Positions 24,137 through 35,474 of a stretch of 64,000 bases of DNA are shown in pieces. The notes under the pieces were generated by a model, which was not told the DNA's origin, did no database searches, and saw only the letters and a list, made by a program, of their open reading frames with translations. Position 1 is the first letter of the stretch; every line of letters starts with the position of its first letter. A program made the translations under genes and the position numbers. Origin of the DNA: Eucommia ulmoides (lineage: Eukaryota > Streptophyta > Magnoliopsida > Garryales > Eucommiaceae); the NCBI GenBank assembly GCA_016647705.1, contig CM028330.1:30274649-30338648 (forward strand), read 5' to 3'.

Positions 24137-24405
24137 TTCACACGAGCCCTGTTTTAAAACGCAACAGTCGTCTTCGCAAACGACACTTCCCTCCTAAAAA
24201 TTTCAAGAAACCTCTCAACTTCACCATCCCAAATCCCTTTCTCCCATTAAAGATTCATTCTATATTGCTAAAAACTTGGATTTTCACCAAGAGTCTTCGT
24301 CCAAACGTGGAATTCTTCTTCCCATTCTAAAAAATTAGGGTTTGAATGGTGAAACAGTGCGAGATCGCCATTCTCTGGCGATTTGATCAAAAATTTTCAA
24401 CAAGT

Positions 24406-24794
24406 AAGTGTCAATGATCCTATTTTTCATTTAGTTGTTGGAATATCTGCTTCATTTGCTCATTTATTTCAAAAATCATTGGATTTGGTTAGAACCCTAA
24501 ACCCCTTTAAACCCTAAGTTGCGATTTTCATGCTATTTGGGATTGAGGAATGATTAATGGTAAACCCGATCATGTTTTTGTGTTGATATACAATTTGAAT
24601 CATTTATTTTATGCTACATTACGACAAAAAATGTGATTTGGTTATGGTTGGTGGGATATCTTGTGAAATTTGTATTGTTTGGCTTTGGTTGGCATATGTT
24701 TGATAAAATAGGGCATTGTGTGTTCGCTGACAAGGGCTTGAATTGCATGTTCCATTGTTATTATTGTGGTTGGTGTTGTGATTTTGATTTATAG
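24406..24794 (+). other. Possible 5'UTR intron of element A ORF3
   Basis: Donor CAA|GTAAGTGTCAATG at about 24406 and acceptor TGATTTATAG ending at about 24794, five bases before the ORF3 ATG (24800). The stretch is T-rich, as plant introns are. The equivalent place in family C has a similar GTAAGTGTG donor. Confidence 0.45.
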
Positions 24795-24799
24795 GGAAT

Positions 24800-25900
24800 A
24801 TGGCAAAGTGCCATGCAGCCAAGCAACCACGAACAGACGAACCTCCACCTGCTTCGGATTACAACTACCTCAAATTTGTCTCAAAGCAGGCTGAGGATCG
24901 TTACAAAGAACATGAAAGTAAGCGGCCTGGCATCTGTCAGAGGGGGTTCGGACCTTTGAAGAACTCCCAAAAGAAATCAGGACTGTTATTCTATAAAGAC
25001 GATGGGAACAGTTCTGTGCTCCACCCCTACCAGGGGAGTTGGCCCTTGTACGAGAATTCTATGTAACCTTTTGCGGAGGCCACAGGATTTCAAACAAGGG
25101 TCCAGAACATTCCCGTTCTGTTCAGTGCAGACCATTTCAATGAGTTGCTGGGATTGACGAGGCCGAAAGCCTCCAGAGATTTATCCGATGCCGCTACACC
25201 GACTATGAGTGCGGTGATTCAGACCCTGACGACAGGAAACGTCCAATGGACGAACATATGGCAGGGTCAAGTAATCTTCAAGTCTCGGTTTCTAAAATCG
25301 ATCCCAAAGATTTCGCATTCATTTATCTGCGCCAATCTGCTCCTGACCACCCATGTGTCCGATGTATCCAAGAAGCAAGTATTTATGCTCTATGGCATTG
25401 ATAGAGGGACACCCATCAACGTCGGTTGGCACATGTACTCTTCAATAATTCATACTGCCAGGACGAAGAAGGGTGGCCTTCATTTTCCCTCCTTCCTCAG
25501 TGCGCTCTTTCAACGAGCCGAAGTTCGTATCACGTCCACAAGCCCCTTTCCACCTGTAAAGTCACTCGATCTTGCAATGATTAACAGGGTATGGAAAAGT
25601 GGACCAGGTGAAGGAGAAGAGGGTCAGGAAGAGGAAGAAGCCGACCCTTCGGAGCCACCGATGCCTACAACCAGCTGCGGCCAACTCATCCAAATTTCAC
25701 GAGATGTCCGTAGTCTCCAGTCCGGTATGAGCCAACTTCAAGCTTATTTGGCTCGAATGGAGAACTACATGGATTCCTACATCCGGCAACAAGATCAAAA
25801 CCAAAGAGTTATATTCGAACATCTCAGAATCGACATGGCGTGTTATACGCCCGTGCCGCCTTCCGAGACTGATGAGCCGCCACCGCCATCTCCTCCATAA
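24800..25900 (+). pseudogene. Element A ORF3 (plant transposon-protein domain), two frameshifts
   Basis: It starts MAKCHAAKQPRTDEPPPASD, then FVSKQAEDRYKEHESKRPGI and QRGFGPL. From about 24950 to about 25060 the conserved pattern (RRWEQFCAPPLPGELA, then LVREFYVTF) is in a different frame from both flanks. It therefore carries two compensating frameshifts, plus a stop at 25064-25066 in the outer frame. The original frame resumes with NIPVLFSADHFNELLGLTRP, LLLTTHVSDVSKKQVFMLYG and RTKKGGLHFPSFLSALFQRA. It ends in an acidic stretch, a coiled region (IQISRDVRSLQSGMSQLQAY...) and a proline-rich tail (PPSETDEPPPPSPP). The domain is widespread in Athila-related elements in the env position. Function is unknown, and no transmembrane segment is evident. 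Confidence 0.75.
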
Positions 25901-27599
25901 TGAATGATAGGAGGTTAGACTTGTATGTCTTCCTTCCTAGGTATGTGTCCTCCCCAGTTTTCAATACGTATTTGTCTATTATGCTATTGGGTTCGCTGCT
26001 TAGGCAGTGAGGACACTGCCTTGTTCAAGTTTGGGGGTATATGATATGTAATGCAAGCATGTATTATTATTTTTTTTTGGGGGGGGGGGGGATTTTTTGA
26101 TGTAAAGAGGGACAAAATTCTTTTTGTGTACAAATTATTGTTTATAATGATATTAATGTTAAAATATTCGTACATTTTGAAATTGTTTTTGTTATGCATG
26201 TGTAATGTTTGGCTATGCATGTGTCAGGATCATTAGCATAAGTAATGTTAGTTTGTAGAATTAGAGTAGATTTGTTAATGAATATAGTTGTATGTGCATG
26301 CTGAGTTTTTGAGTTCGTCCGAACCATATCCCGATGATGAAAATTACCCCCTAAATTGCATATTGAGGTCGGGGGTAATGCCATTCACGTGTGTTTTGTG
26401 TGCTTAGCATGTCGATTAGGTGAAAATTATTTTGATCCTAAATCGCACGATCACATAAACTCATTGTATAACTAGTTGAACGATTTGACGCCAATTATTC
26501 AGTAATAAGTTCATGACAGAAATAAGGAATCTAGAACTTCATTGGGGGAGGGTTGAGGCAAAATTATTGGTAAAGTAATCCCGGAGGCATGATATAGGCC
26601 TTCATTTTCATCGCTTGAACCATTTGAAACTAACCTGAAAAGTTATTCCTTTGTTCTCCTGTCGAAGCCATAAATTTTTTTCACTTCTGAACTTGTTTCT
26701 ATACTTTAACCAAGTAAATCTTTCAGAACCATTGTCTCTAGGAATAAAAGTGAAAATTGAGTGAAAACAAGTAGCATTAGATTATGCTAACTTGAAGCGG
26801 GCAAGCGGGGTTTCAATTTAAAATATTTTTGGTTAAGTATAAGAGTATTCACTTGTCAATCCTTTAGTTGTATTAACGTGCCCCTAAAATTGTACAAAAT
26901 TGAATAAGTTTGGGTGTGTGTGTAAAAAAAAAAAAAAAACAAAAAAAAACAACCTATTTGAATATAGTGTTTAATTTATGTTGTTGTGACAAGTGAATAC
27001 AAGTTTACTAAATCTTGTTCAGGGTAATATCTTCAAAGATAAGAGGGTCATGAGATAGATTTAGCGACAAGCGTTTGTACCTTGGGTATCATTAAAATTA
27101 TAACGAGTTTCTATGTCTACGATACCCTTGGCCATTCTCCAAAGTCAAACCAAGCCCTATTGATATCGGTGAATGTCTGAACCTACATTAGTGGATAGTT
27201 GAGCCCAGTCAAGCATATGACTTTCCTGAATGTTTTAACAAGTTTAAGTCATGACCTTATTCATTGAATAATCCAATCCGGCGTTTGATTAGTTATATAT
27301 CTGAGTTCTCAAACACACACATTTCAATAGGATCTAAAATGATTTTTACTGATATTGAGTGTTAAAATTCTGGAACACCACGTGGTGTGTGTTATTCCTT
27401 AATCGGATCAGATTACGGGCTGTTGAGGGAAGAATAGCATGGTTTCTTTGACTAAACTTAAATCTCACAGGTGTGTACTTCTTATTTGTTAATCATTACT
27501 TATTTGTAGTTTAGAATGTAGCTAATTAGTGTAGTTAATGTTATTTAGCATTAGGGTGTTTAGCTCGAGGACTAGCAAAATTCCAAGTTTAGGGGTATT
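25901..27599 (+). other. Element A 3' noncoding tract with PPT-like blocks
   Basis: No gene is present. Order: CCTAGGTATGTG (25938), TTGGGTTCGCTG and GGACACTGCC (25987-26020), PPT-like AAGTTTGGGGGT (26027-26038), a T9-G13 run (G at 26079-26091), then TGATGAAAATTACCCCCTAA. An inverted repeat follows: GTATTCACTTGTC (26845-26857) and GACAAGTGAATAC (26988-27000), with AATAAGTTTGGG in its loop. Next come the GGGTATCATTAA and CATTAGTGGATAGT blocks, a 14-bp perfect palindrome ACACCACGTGGTGT (27375-27388), and the true polypurine tract (AAGTTTAGGGGTATT, 27585-27599). The same order recurs in the B copies and D2. Confidence 0.8.
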
Positions 27600-29210
27600 T
27601 GATAGGTGTAAAATACGTATCTAATTCTAAACCGAATTTGCCAGTTTTTGAGTATTTTATTGGAGTTTGAATACCTTTTTAGCTGTTTTTATTAGTTAGG
27701 AGAAGGGACGTAAACAATCGGCAAACTGAGCGAAATAGTGGAGAAAAGGGTAGCCAAAAAGATGAAAAAATGAGGTTTCAAAGAACAGAGCAATTCCGCC
27801 TAGGCGAAATATCCACTGCCTAGGCAAAAATTCATCAGAAAGTTGCAAATGCTGAAGAGTTGAAATCCGCCTAGGCGAAGTTTCTACCGCCTAGGCGGAA
27901 ATCCGTCTGAAGGTTGCAAGGGCTGAAGTATTGAAATCCGCCTAGGCAAAGTTTCCACCGCCTAGGCGAAAATCCATCAGAACGCTGGAAGTGCTGAACT
28001 GCTGAAAGAGCTACACTGTTGTAAATCCGCCTAGGCGAAGTAGCTACCGCCTAGGCGGAATTCCATCAGAAAGAAAAGGGCCCAAGGAGTTAGTCCTCCA
28101 CCTAGGCGAAAAAACCATCGCTTAGGCGAAATTCTAACCGACTTAAACTCTGCCTAGGCGAAGATTCTACCACTTAGGCGGAATTCGCAGAACAGCCCAA
28201 AATATTTGTTTAGATATTTTTGAACCCCTAGGCCTATATATACCCCTTTCCCATGTCTGAAACCAGTTGTTGAAGAACCCTAACCCTAGTAGAGAGCTCT
28301 TAAGCTATATTTTGAAGATCAAGAAGGAGATTCATCATTCGGACAAAGAAGGATCACTTGCGGATCAATCATTAGCGACAGTGAACCGTTTTACTTCTAG
28401 ATTTGATCGTTTCTCTCTTGTTTTTATCTTTGTAATCAGTTTTTCATATCTAAGAATGTTGAATCCCTCTTATTTTGTACGGTATATGGCTAAGATCTTA
28501 TAGTATTAGTTAAATGTTACTTAGGTGTAGTTTAAATCATGTAATTTTTAAGTTGAATGAATTAATGTTACTTTAATGTGTTGTTTGTCTAAATCTAATT
28601 GTGTTTACCATTATTCTTGTTATTATGCTTGTATTGATAAACCGAGAATATGAGGTTTGACACTCGGGAGAGGTAACCCTGGATTCGGACTAGGGTAAAT
28701 ACAACGTGATGTTCTAACGGCCCGGAAGGACGTTAGAACGTATGCAATCCATGACGTTGGCTAAAGACTCACGCAACCTAAGGTCATAAAGGCGTTGAAG
28801 GGGACTTCTTCGTTGACACAAAGTTGTGTAATCTCCTGTCTTACACTCGGGAGAGGAAGCGGAAGAGTTATTGATACAGAGATTGTCGGAATAGATAGAA
28901 AACAATTATAGCTAACTTAATGACTTCGATTATGAATTATGTGAAAGAAATCAATACCTAAGTAATTAGTGTAATTAGAACTAACTTCATAGTTGTCGTT
29001 TATCTTAGTAGATTAAATAGAAAACAAACAAAACTTGATTAGTCGAGATAATATGAAACTATTGAAATCGCAATACTCAACCGAATTACCTGCCAGTCCT
29101 AGTGGAATGATATCTGATCTTACAACATCTATTATATTAAAACTAGACCTCGTATACTTGCGAGTAGTCAATTACCGGGAGGACGATGGTTGTGAATCCT
29201 CGCGCGTACA
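27600..29210 (+). repeat. 3' LTR of element A
   Basis: TGATAGGTGTAAAATACG...CGCGCGTACA, 1611 bp. It aligns throughout with 17873-19417. The palindrome array is at about 27796-28182 and includes a perfect CCGCCTAGGCGG at 27887-27898. The CTTAC target duplication follows. Confidence 0.95.
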
Positions 29211-29215
29211 CTTAC

Positions 29216-30125
29216 TCCTCTGTAGTCCTCTTTGAGCCTAGTAGCCATTTCATTTTTCACCCGCATAAATCTCTCTCAGCTAAATATATACAAGTCCCTG
29301 CACTCTAAGCATGTTTGAATTTTTTCTCTTCTTGTGTGGACTTTGGGTTATGAAATTATGGGGGGTTTGTGTCGTAACACATTTTAAGGGACTCGATATT
29401 GTTCAATGTGGTTTTATTTCCTGTTTGATCGATGTTTGTAAAGAAAAATTAAATTTACAAATGCGGGTTTACGAGTCAAAGTAATTATATGTGATATTTT
29501 TCTTTGTTTTGTTGAGAATAAAAGGGTGACAAGGGAGATGGTTGTAATTGGGGAATTTTGAGAGTTTCTATTGGAAATTAATAAGGTCTGAAAAGGTGAG
29601 TGATGTGCCTAGGGTAAAACGAGCCTAAACTTATCACTCCTTGCGTAACCATTACCTTAGCCAAATGTTATAAGCCACTAAAGTCCTACTGATCTCCGAT
29701 ATTAACTTAGTTTATATTAGTGGAGAGTGGAGCCAAATCAAGCCTTTGGAATCTTGATTTTAAAAGAGAAAATTTTGAACTATCTTGGTGGAATAGTGAA
29801 TCCAATTATTATTTGATTGAATGTCAAGGCACTAGTGCATGCTTTAAGAAACTTTTGTGTTTTGTATAAATTCTATTTTGTGTTTTCTATAAATTCTAAT
29901 TGTTGAAAATCTAGAACATCACAAGGGATCACCTTACATTAGAGATCGAAACGCTAAGAGATGTTGAGGATAAAAAGTGATAATTGGGACAATTCAGAAT
30001 AATCCCCAAATGTTTTAAGTTTCTTATATTTTCATATTTTGCTGTTTTTCTTGTTTGTTTACTATAATTTATTTTCTTGTTTTAATTTTGCTCGGGACTA
30101 TCAAAAACTTAAGTGTGGGGGTATT
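29216..30125 (+). other. Family C 3' noncoding tract, right of element A
   Basis: No genes are seen. The stretch continues element C after the CTTAC insertion point. It has ATTAGTGGAGAGTGGAGCC (about 29716), CTAGAACATCACAAGG (about 29911) and ends with AAGTGTGGGGGTATT (30111-30125), the polypurine tract before the 3' LTR. Confidence 0.7.
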
Positions 30126-31523
30126 TGATAAGTCGTTTTCTGATCATTATATCTTCATAGTCAAAGGTTATTTTTTTTTTTACATATTTTTAGTATTTTT
30201 GTTGTTAGTTTATATTTTATTATATGGGGTCAGGAAAAATGGAGAAAACGGATAAAAACGGATAAATCAAGAAGAAACGGCCAACAATAGCTTGAGGCTG
30301 TAGTACCAAATAGACAGTGGTGTAGCATGGACATCCACCATACTTTGGTGTTTCAGCTCCAAAGTCTTGGCGCTGTAGTGTGAGCTAGTATTGCCTTTTG
30401 GCGCTGCAACACTAATACAATTGTGTTGCAGCGCTGTCTTGCCTCATTTGGCACTGCAACTTGGATGATTTGGTACTACAATGCTGTTATTTCTACCTTA
30501 ATCTGGATTAGAAGTGGAGCTGCAGTGGGGACTTGGGGCTACAGTGCCAACCTACAAATCTGAATAATAAAATAAAGCTTTTTGGCTGATTGAAGGGGGT
30601 GGTTAGAGAGGGAAAACATAGACGGAAATTACATGGGGACTTTTGGAAAACCGAATTGACCAATTTCAACTGGACAAATCACAGCTCGGGAAACTAGAAG
30701 ATTGGAATAAAGATTGAAGATCTGAAATAATTCGCCGAATCTAGTTTTTCTTCTTTCTCTTATCTCTTAATTTTCTGTACAAGCTAAATCTGAGATTTGT
30801 GATTGTTAGTTTATTATGAATCATGAGTTCATGTTTAAATGGTGTTAAAGATATGTTGTTGAACAATATGATCATGCTTGGCTAAATCGTTTTTCTCTTG
30901 GGGGTGTTGAATGACTTTTTATGAACTATGTTTTAAGAATCTAAGACGTTGTTAATTAGATTTCATGTTTTAATCATTTGTATATCTTTGTGCATATTGG
31001 CTAATTTATGTGAGAGGAAATTATATATCCTAGATGTGTAAGATTAGGCATTCGAGATGTGATAATCTTATATAGTAAAACTGGGGAAATATAACCTTGA
31101 TTGTATTAAATGCGAGAGGCTAATATAATTTGGGTAGCCATTTGATGGGTAAGATGTAATGATTGGAAAATTAGTTGAGTTGAATAGAGATATTAACTAG
31201 AATAATTACACAAATTATCTCACTTGCATTCAAGGGGTGGAAGTGAGGTTAATTTAGAAACATAAGGAAATGATTGGATATGAATTCAATTAGCAAACTT
31301 GGGACTTAGAATAATTCAGCAAAATGATTTCAACCCCCCTAGAACTTTATTTGCATCAGAAGTTCCATAAAAGTCCATTAGTTAGCTAATTTCCTCGTCA
31401 GTCGTAATTCAATGATTAATCAAAATTCTCACCAATTTATTGTTGATCGCTTAAATAAAATTAGGTCATTCTAATTGTAGTACTTAGTTAATTTCATTTT
31501 ACCAATCCTCAAGGGAACGATAC
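30126..31523 (+). repeat. 3' LTR of element C, first part
   Basis: It starts TGATAAGTCGTTTTCTGATC and aligns with 6672-8000, with an extra copy of the GGCGCTGC/GGCACTGC motif region (30300-30550). It is cut at 31523 by the composite B1 element, whose target duplication GATAC is 31519-31523. Confidence 0.85.
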
Positions 31524-31755
31524 TGGTAGCGCGTAGATACGTTGTTAGTTTTATCGCAAGTGTACGGGTTAAGTTTTAGTATAGTTTGGAAGAGTAAGGG
31601 TTGTCGTATCCACAAGGATTGGTTGAGATTATTATCGAGTACTGTAATTATCATAACCTATCCCTATGGATACGACAACCCTTACTCTTCCAACCTATAC
31701 TAAAACTTGACTAGAACACTTGTGATGAAATTAGTGACGTATCTACGCGCTACTA
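31524..31755. repeat. Imperfect hairpin of two facing LTR 3' ends
   Basis: 31524 to about 31613 is the reverse complement of about 31667-31755 (for example GAGTAAGGGTTGTCGTATCC against GGATACGACAACCCTTACTC), with a loop near 31614-31666. Both arms are B LTR 3' ends; the second leads into the primer site. Confidence 0.85.
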
Positions 31756-31761
31756 AGTTTT

Positions 31762-31779
31762 TGGTGCCGTTGCCGAGGG
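31762..31779 (+). other. Primer-binding site (tRNA-Asp type), B1 left copy
   Basis: TGGTGCCGTTGCCGAGGG matches 15 of 18 positions of the tRNA-Asp complement and follows the LTR end CGCTACTA. Confidence 0.75.
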
Positions 31780-31894
31780 TTGTGTTTTAGATTATTGTTG
31801 ATATTGTAAGTAAATGACTTGATTTTAATTTAGCCATTCATTTTATTTATAATTTTTTGTTCGTAGTTTTGTTTTTAATTTCCCTACAAGGTAC

Positions 31895-32880
31895 TTGGAG
31901 ATATTAGATCAACAGGTACTTATGCAATTCTTTCAACAAGATTTCGAGCTGTTTTATTATGCTTGGGATCATTACAAGGAGTTGTTACTCCGGTTCCCAA
32001 ATCATGGTTTCCCGAGGGAGTGTCAACTTATGAATTTCCACGACGGGTTACAAGCTGCAACTAGAACATGGGTGGAAGGCAGAAATGGTACCTTCTCTTT
32101 CTTTAACCTAATTGTGGACGAAGCCATTTGGTCGTTGGAGAAATTGACGACATTTGATTATCAAAGTTGGAATTATTCACCAAGTCACCAAAGCCTGGGG
32201 GATTTTTCAAACACCACGGTGCCTTGGATTGACACTCTGATTCAAGATGTGGAGTCTTCCCCCACCTTGGAGGAATGCTCACTACCGTTATGGGAGACAC
32301 TTTGATATTCTTGAGGGAAACACATGATCAAATCAACGAGCAAGACGGTCTACACAAACATCAATACGACCGTAACATCTCTGTAGATGCAAATCGATCA
32401 ACTTATCTGCTTTGTTGAGGCCGAGTTAGACGCGATGGCACTGAGAGGCGAATAAATCACATCCGAATGTAAAATCTACCGTGAGGAACCAGAAGAAAGT
32501 AGAAGGTACTTGCATGAGATTGAAGACAATCATGAGGATGCTACAACCCAAGTGTGGATTGGCGATGGATATTCACATATTAATCGTTGTGAGTTTTTAC
32601 CGTTTGAATTACAGTTGGTGATGCCACCCCTGAGCCAAGACGATCACATTTATGAGGATCCAATGTGGCTTACCTATCCTACCCCAATTCCCGCTCAGTA
32701 CATTCAAGCTCCCCAATCACAAAATCTAGAGAAGAATTGAGTTGAAAGATCGAGCCGAGTAGAGCCAAATCTTGCTAGTTATGAGGGCGTACAAAATCAA
32801 GACCTGTACGCAGTGTTGTATGACACTTACTATAGGCAAAAATCACTCTTTGATGAGCTATTCACCGTATCAGGTTGACG
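31895..32880 (+). pseudogene. B1 short gag-like gene, non-autonomous type
   Basis: The readable part begins mid-gag: FFQQDFELFYYAWDHYKELL, PNHGFPRECQLMNFHDGLQA, VDEAIWSLEKL. This corresponds to the FCQRDFESLFEAWERFKDLL..DGQT region of full Athila gag, and the N-terminal half is missing. A damaged coiled region follows. From about 32510 comes a C-terminal module not seen in A or C: TTQVWIGDGY, ELQLVMPPLSQDDHIYEDPM, WLTYP, and AVLYDTYYRQKSLFDELF ending near 32878. The GCGCTTCTTGGGAGGCAACC post-pol motif follows directly, so protease, RT, RNase H and integrase are all absent. B2 has the same organisation. Confidence 0.7.
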
Positions 32881-33287
32881 ACCTTAAATTAGGCGCTTCT
32901 TGGGAGGCAACCTAAGGCAAAAATAAGTTAGGTCCATCTCTGTCGACTTGATTCATAGGCAAGATTCTCTCGCCTCCCAAGTATGGGTTCTAAACTCCCG
33001 TCTTTATTATAATGCTTGATGGTTTCATTGGGATCGCTGATGGCATGATGTGGACACTATCCATTTTAAGTTCGGGGGTGATGTGTAGTATGTTAGTATG
33101 TTTTATTGTTTTTAATTGTTTGCATGTTTGTTTAGTGTAGAATGTGTTTTTGTTTGTGTTGTTGTTGTTTGCATGCTTGGTTTTACGTTCATCTGAGATA
33201 TTACCCTATGATGATATTATGCCCTGGTTATTTTTCAAGGTCAAGGGTAATACCCATGCATGTGTGTTCTATGTGCTTGACAATGTA
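32881..33287 (+). other. B1 3' noncoding tract, first part
   Basis: It holds GCGCTTCTTGGGAGGCAACC (32897-32916), a CCTCCCAAGTATGGG block (about 32972), TGGGATCGCTGATGG and TGGACACTATCC (33030-33062), and PPT-like AAGTTCGGGGGTG (33068-33080). It is cut by the Copia solo LTR. Confidence 0.7.
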
Positions 33288-35469
33288 TGTTGGCCCAGTA
33301 AGCTACCCAAGAGGGGGGCTGAATTGGGTAGTATTAAAAATTATCAAAATAATAACACTTAATAAATCAAAAAATTAATTTTATCTTAAAATTAATTATT
33401 ATCTTTATAGCAGCGGATAAGTGTAATAAGCTCTAGGTGCATACCCAAACAACACGAGATAAAATAAAGAAAATAAACAATGTAATAGACACCGATATAT
33501 CCTGATTCATCAAGATACTCTTGGATAATCTAGTCCTCCGAGCCCCACAGAGATTCGCACTCGCTAAACTCAAGATTCTTTTAAAGGTAGGAACCAAACC
33601 CTCACAATGATTCTTTTCGCAGGCTCCGAATCAACCTTTACAAATTCCTTTTCACAAGCTTAGGAATAACCTCTATTTTTACAGGCTCAAGCATAACCTA
33701 ATTCTATTACAGGAAGAATCAATACCTAATTCTTTTCAAACATTAGGCTCAACAATCAAAACCTCACAAAAAATGCTCCAACTATGCTTTTCTCAGGTAA
33801 GGATGAAACTGTTACAAATCAATCACAATTAATTTTGTAAAGGAAGAATTAACACCTCAATATCTTCACCGGAAGAGATTGAAACCAAGCTACCCCTAAT
33901 TAGATACTCCTAATAATACCTAATCCGCACACAACTTACCAATTACAAGAAATTGATAAGTTCTTCCTACTCGGAGCTTCTACCACCTCAAATTAATTTA
34001 AACTCGATTAATAGCCTGATAATTACCAGTGATAGAATTAAGTGAGCAAACAAAAATCTGATTATAAAAATAATATGAGAAGCACAAAATTGAGCACGTA
34101 ATCAGATTATCTCACAAATCGTTTTAAAAGAATTTTTATGCTTTTGAAGTTCAAAAACGATTTTATCAACCAAGCAAATATAGAAAAATAAATATGAAGT
34201 ACAAATTAATAGATTGGAAAGATCTTACCCGGATAACACCGAAGAATTATAGATTGGAATGCTAGACAGCTCAACTCGGTGACACTTACACAATCAGCGC
34301 TTTAACTAAAGAACTCTTCAATAATTAATCTCATAATTTAATCTCTCAAAATAATATCAGTATGATAACTCTTATAAAAGCTTATGAACTGAATAGTTCT
34401 TGATATTATATGTATGTCATGTGAAATCCGCAGGTTTATATATAGGGAATTAAAACAAGCCCTCCAACGGCTAATTTTTAAATGATTAGTATCTAAAAAG
34501 AACCTATAGACCCCATATATCATTATCTTTCATTTTAGGTATATTTAACTTAATTATAGCTTTCCAAACATTCAAATTAGTCCCTCAGATATTTCTCAAA
34601 CTCAAATCAATAGGATAGAAAGAATTATATGAACGAATTCGAGAAATAACCAAAATATATGAACCATATCTATAGGGATAACAAAATATCGATGATATAT
34701 CTTTAATACTATTATATCCCTAAAATTTCTCTCATATCTCAACCATAAACGGCTAGTAATGGCTACTATTTGATCAAAATTCTTGAAATCCTCTAAACCT
34801 GAAACAAACCATTAGTTGACCGACAAATACCCATAAGTCGACTTCTCGATTCAGGATACTAGCCAAGCCAAAATTCCTTCGCGCATCGGTCAACCTATCT
34901 GTCGACCTAGAGATCAGAGAGTTTCATTTCTCGTCCTAGGTCGACCTCCCTGTCGACTAATCAATTTAAAGAGTTCACTATTCAAGCGCAGGTCGACTTA
35001 TCAGTCGATTGACTAATGCTGGAACACTTCTCCTAATTCGATTTTAATTTATTTTCTTTGATTTTTTTGCCCATTTAACCGATTTATTTTCTTGGTTAAA
35101 TCCACTAACTTCTTAAATTCAATTTTAATCAATTGTCTTTATTTCTTTTTCAATTACACATAGGAGCAAATAATTTCACTAATTCGGATCCTATCAAAAC
35201 ACACATAAACATAAAATTATTTTTGTGCCATGCGTGATCCTAATCAGGATACATTAAGAGTAAAAATTAACTTGAGTTGTTTTCCCTTAGATTCTTCAAA
35301 ATCTTCGGCCTCTTAATGTCCATCATCTTTGTCAGTCTCTTTACCATGCATTCATTACTTGTCATCATATCTTCATCATTGGAACTAGTAAACTGAAACA
35401 CTTAATCAAATCGGTAGTTCCACCAAAAACATCAACCTTTAATTGTTCATCAAAATCTTAGGATCAACA
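33288..35469 (-). repeat. Solo LTR of a Copia element, inverted
   Basis: The plus strand begins TGTTGGCCCAGTAAGC and ends CTTAGGATCAACA, so the minus strand starts TGTTGATCCTAAGATTTTGA. A perfect 5-bp target duplication ATGTA lies at 33283-33287 and 35470-35474. The CAGCCCCCCTCTTGGGTAGC block (minus strand) near the LTR end is typical of SIRE-like or related Copia LTRs. At 2182 bp it is long and has no coding potential. Confidence 0.85.
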
Positions 35470-35474
35470 ATGTA

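Larger units (their letters stand above)
17873..29210 (+). mobile_element. Full-length Athila-like element, family A
   Basis: LTR 17873-19417, primer site 19424-19441, gag-pro, RT-RNase H, ORF3, polypurine tract and LTR 27600-29210 give 11.3 kb in total. A perfect 5-bp target duplication CTTAC lies at 17868-17872 and 29211-29215. Over the first 245 bp or so the two LTRs differ at roughly 20 positions by my hand count, mostly transitions, so the insertion is not recent. Integrase is missing, so the copy could not integrate by itself in its present form. It sits in the 3' noncoding tract of element C. Confidence 0.95.
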
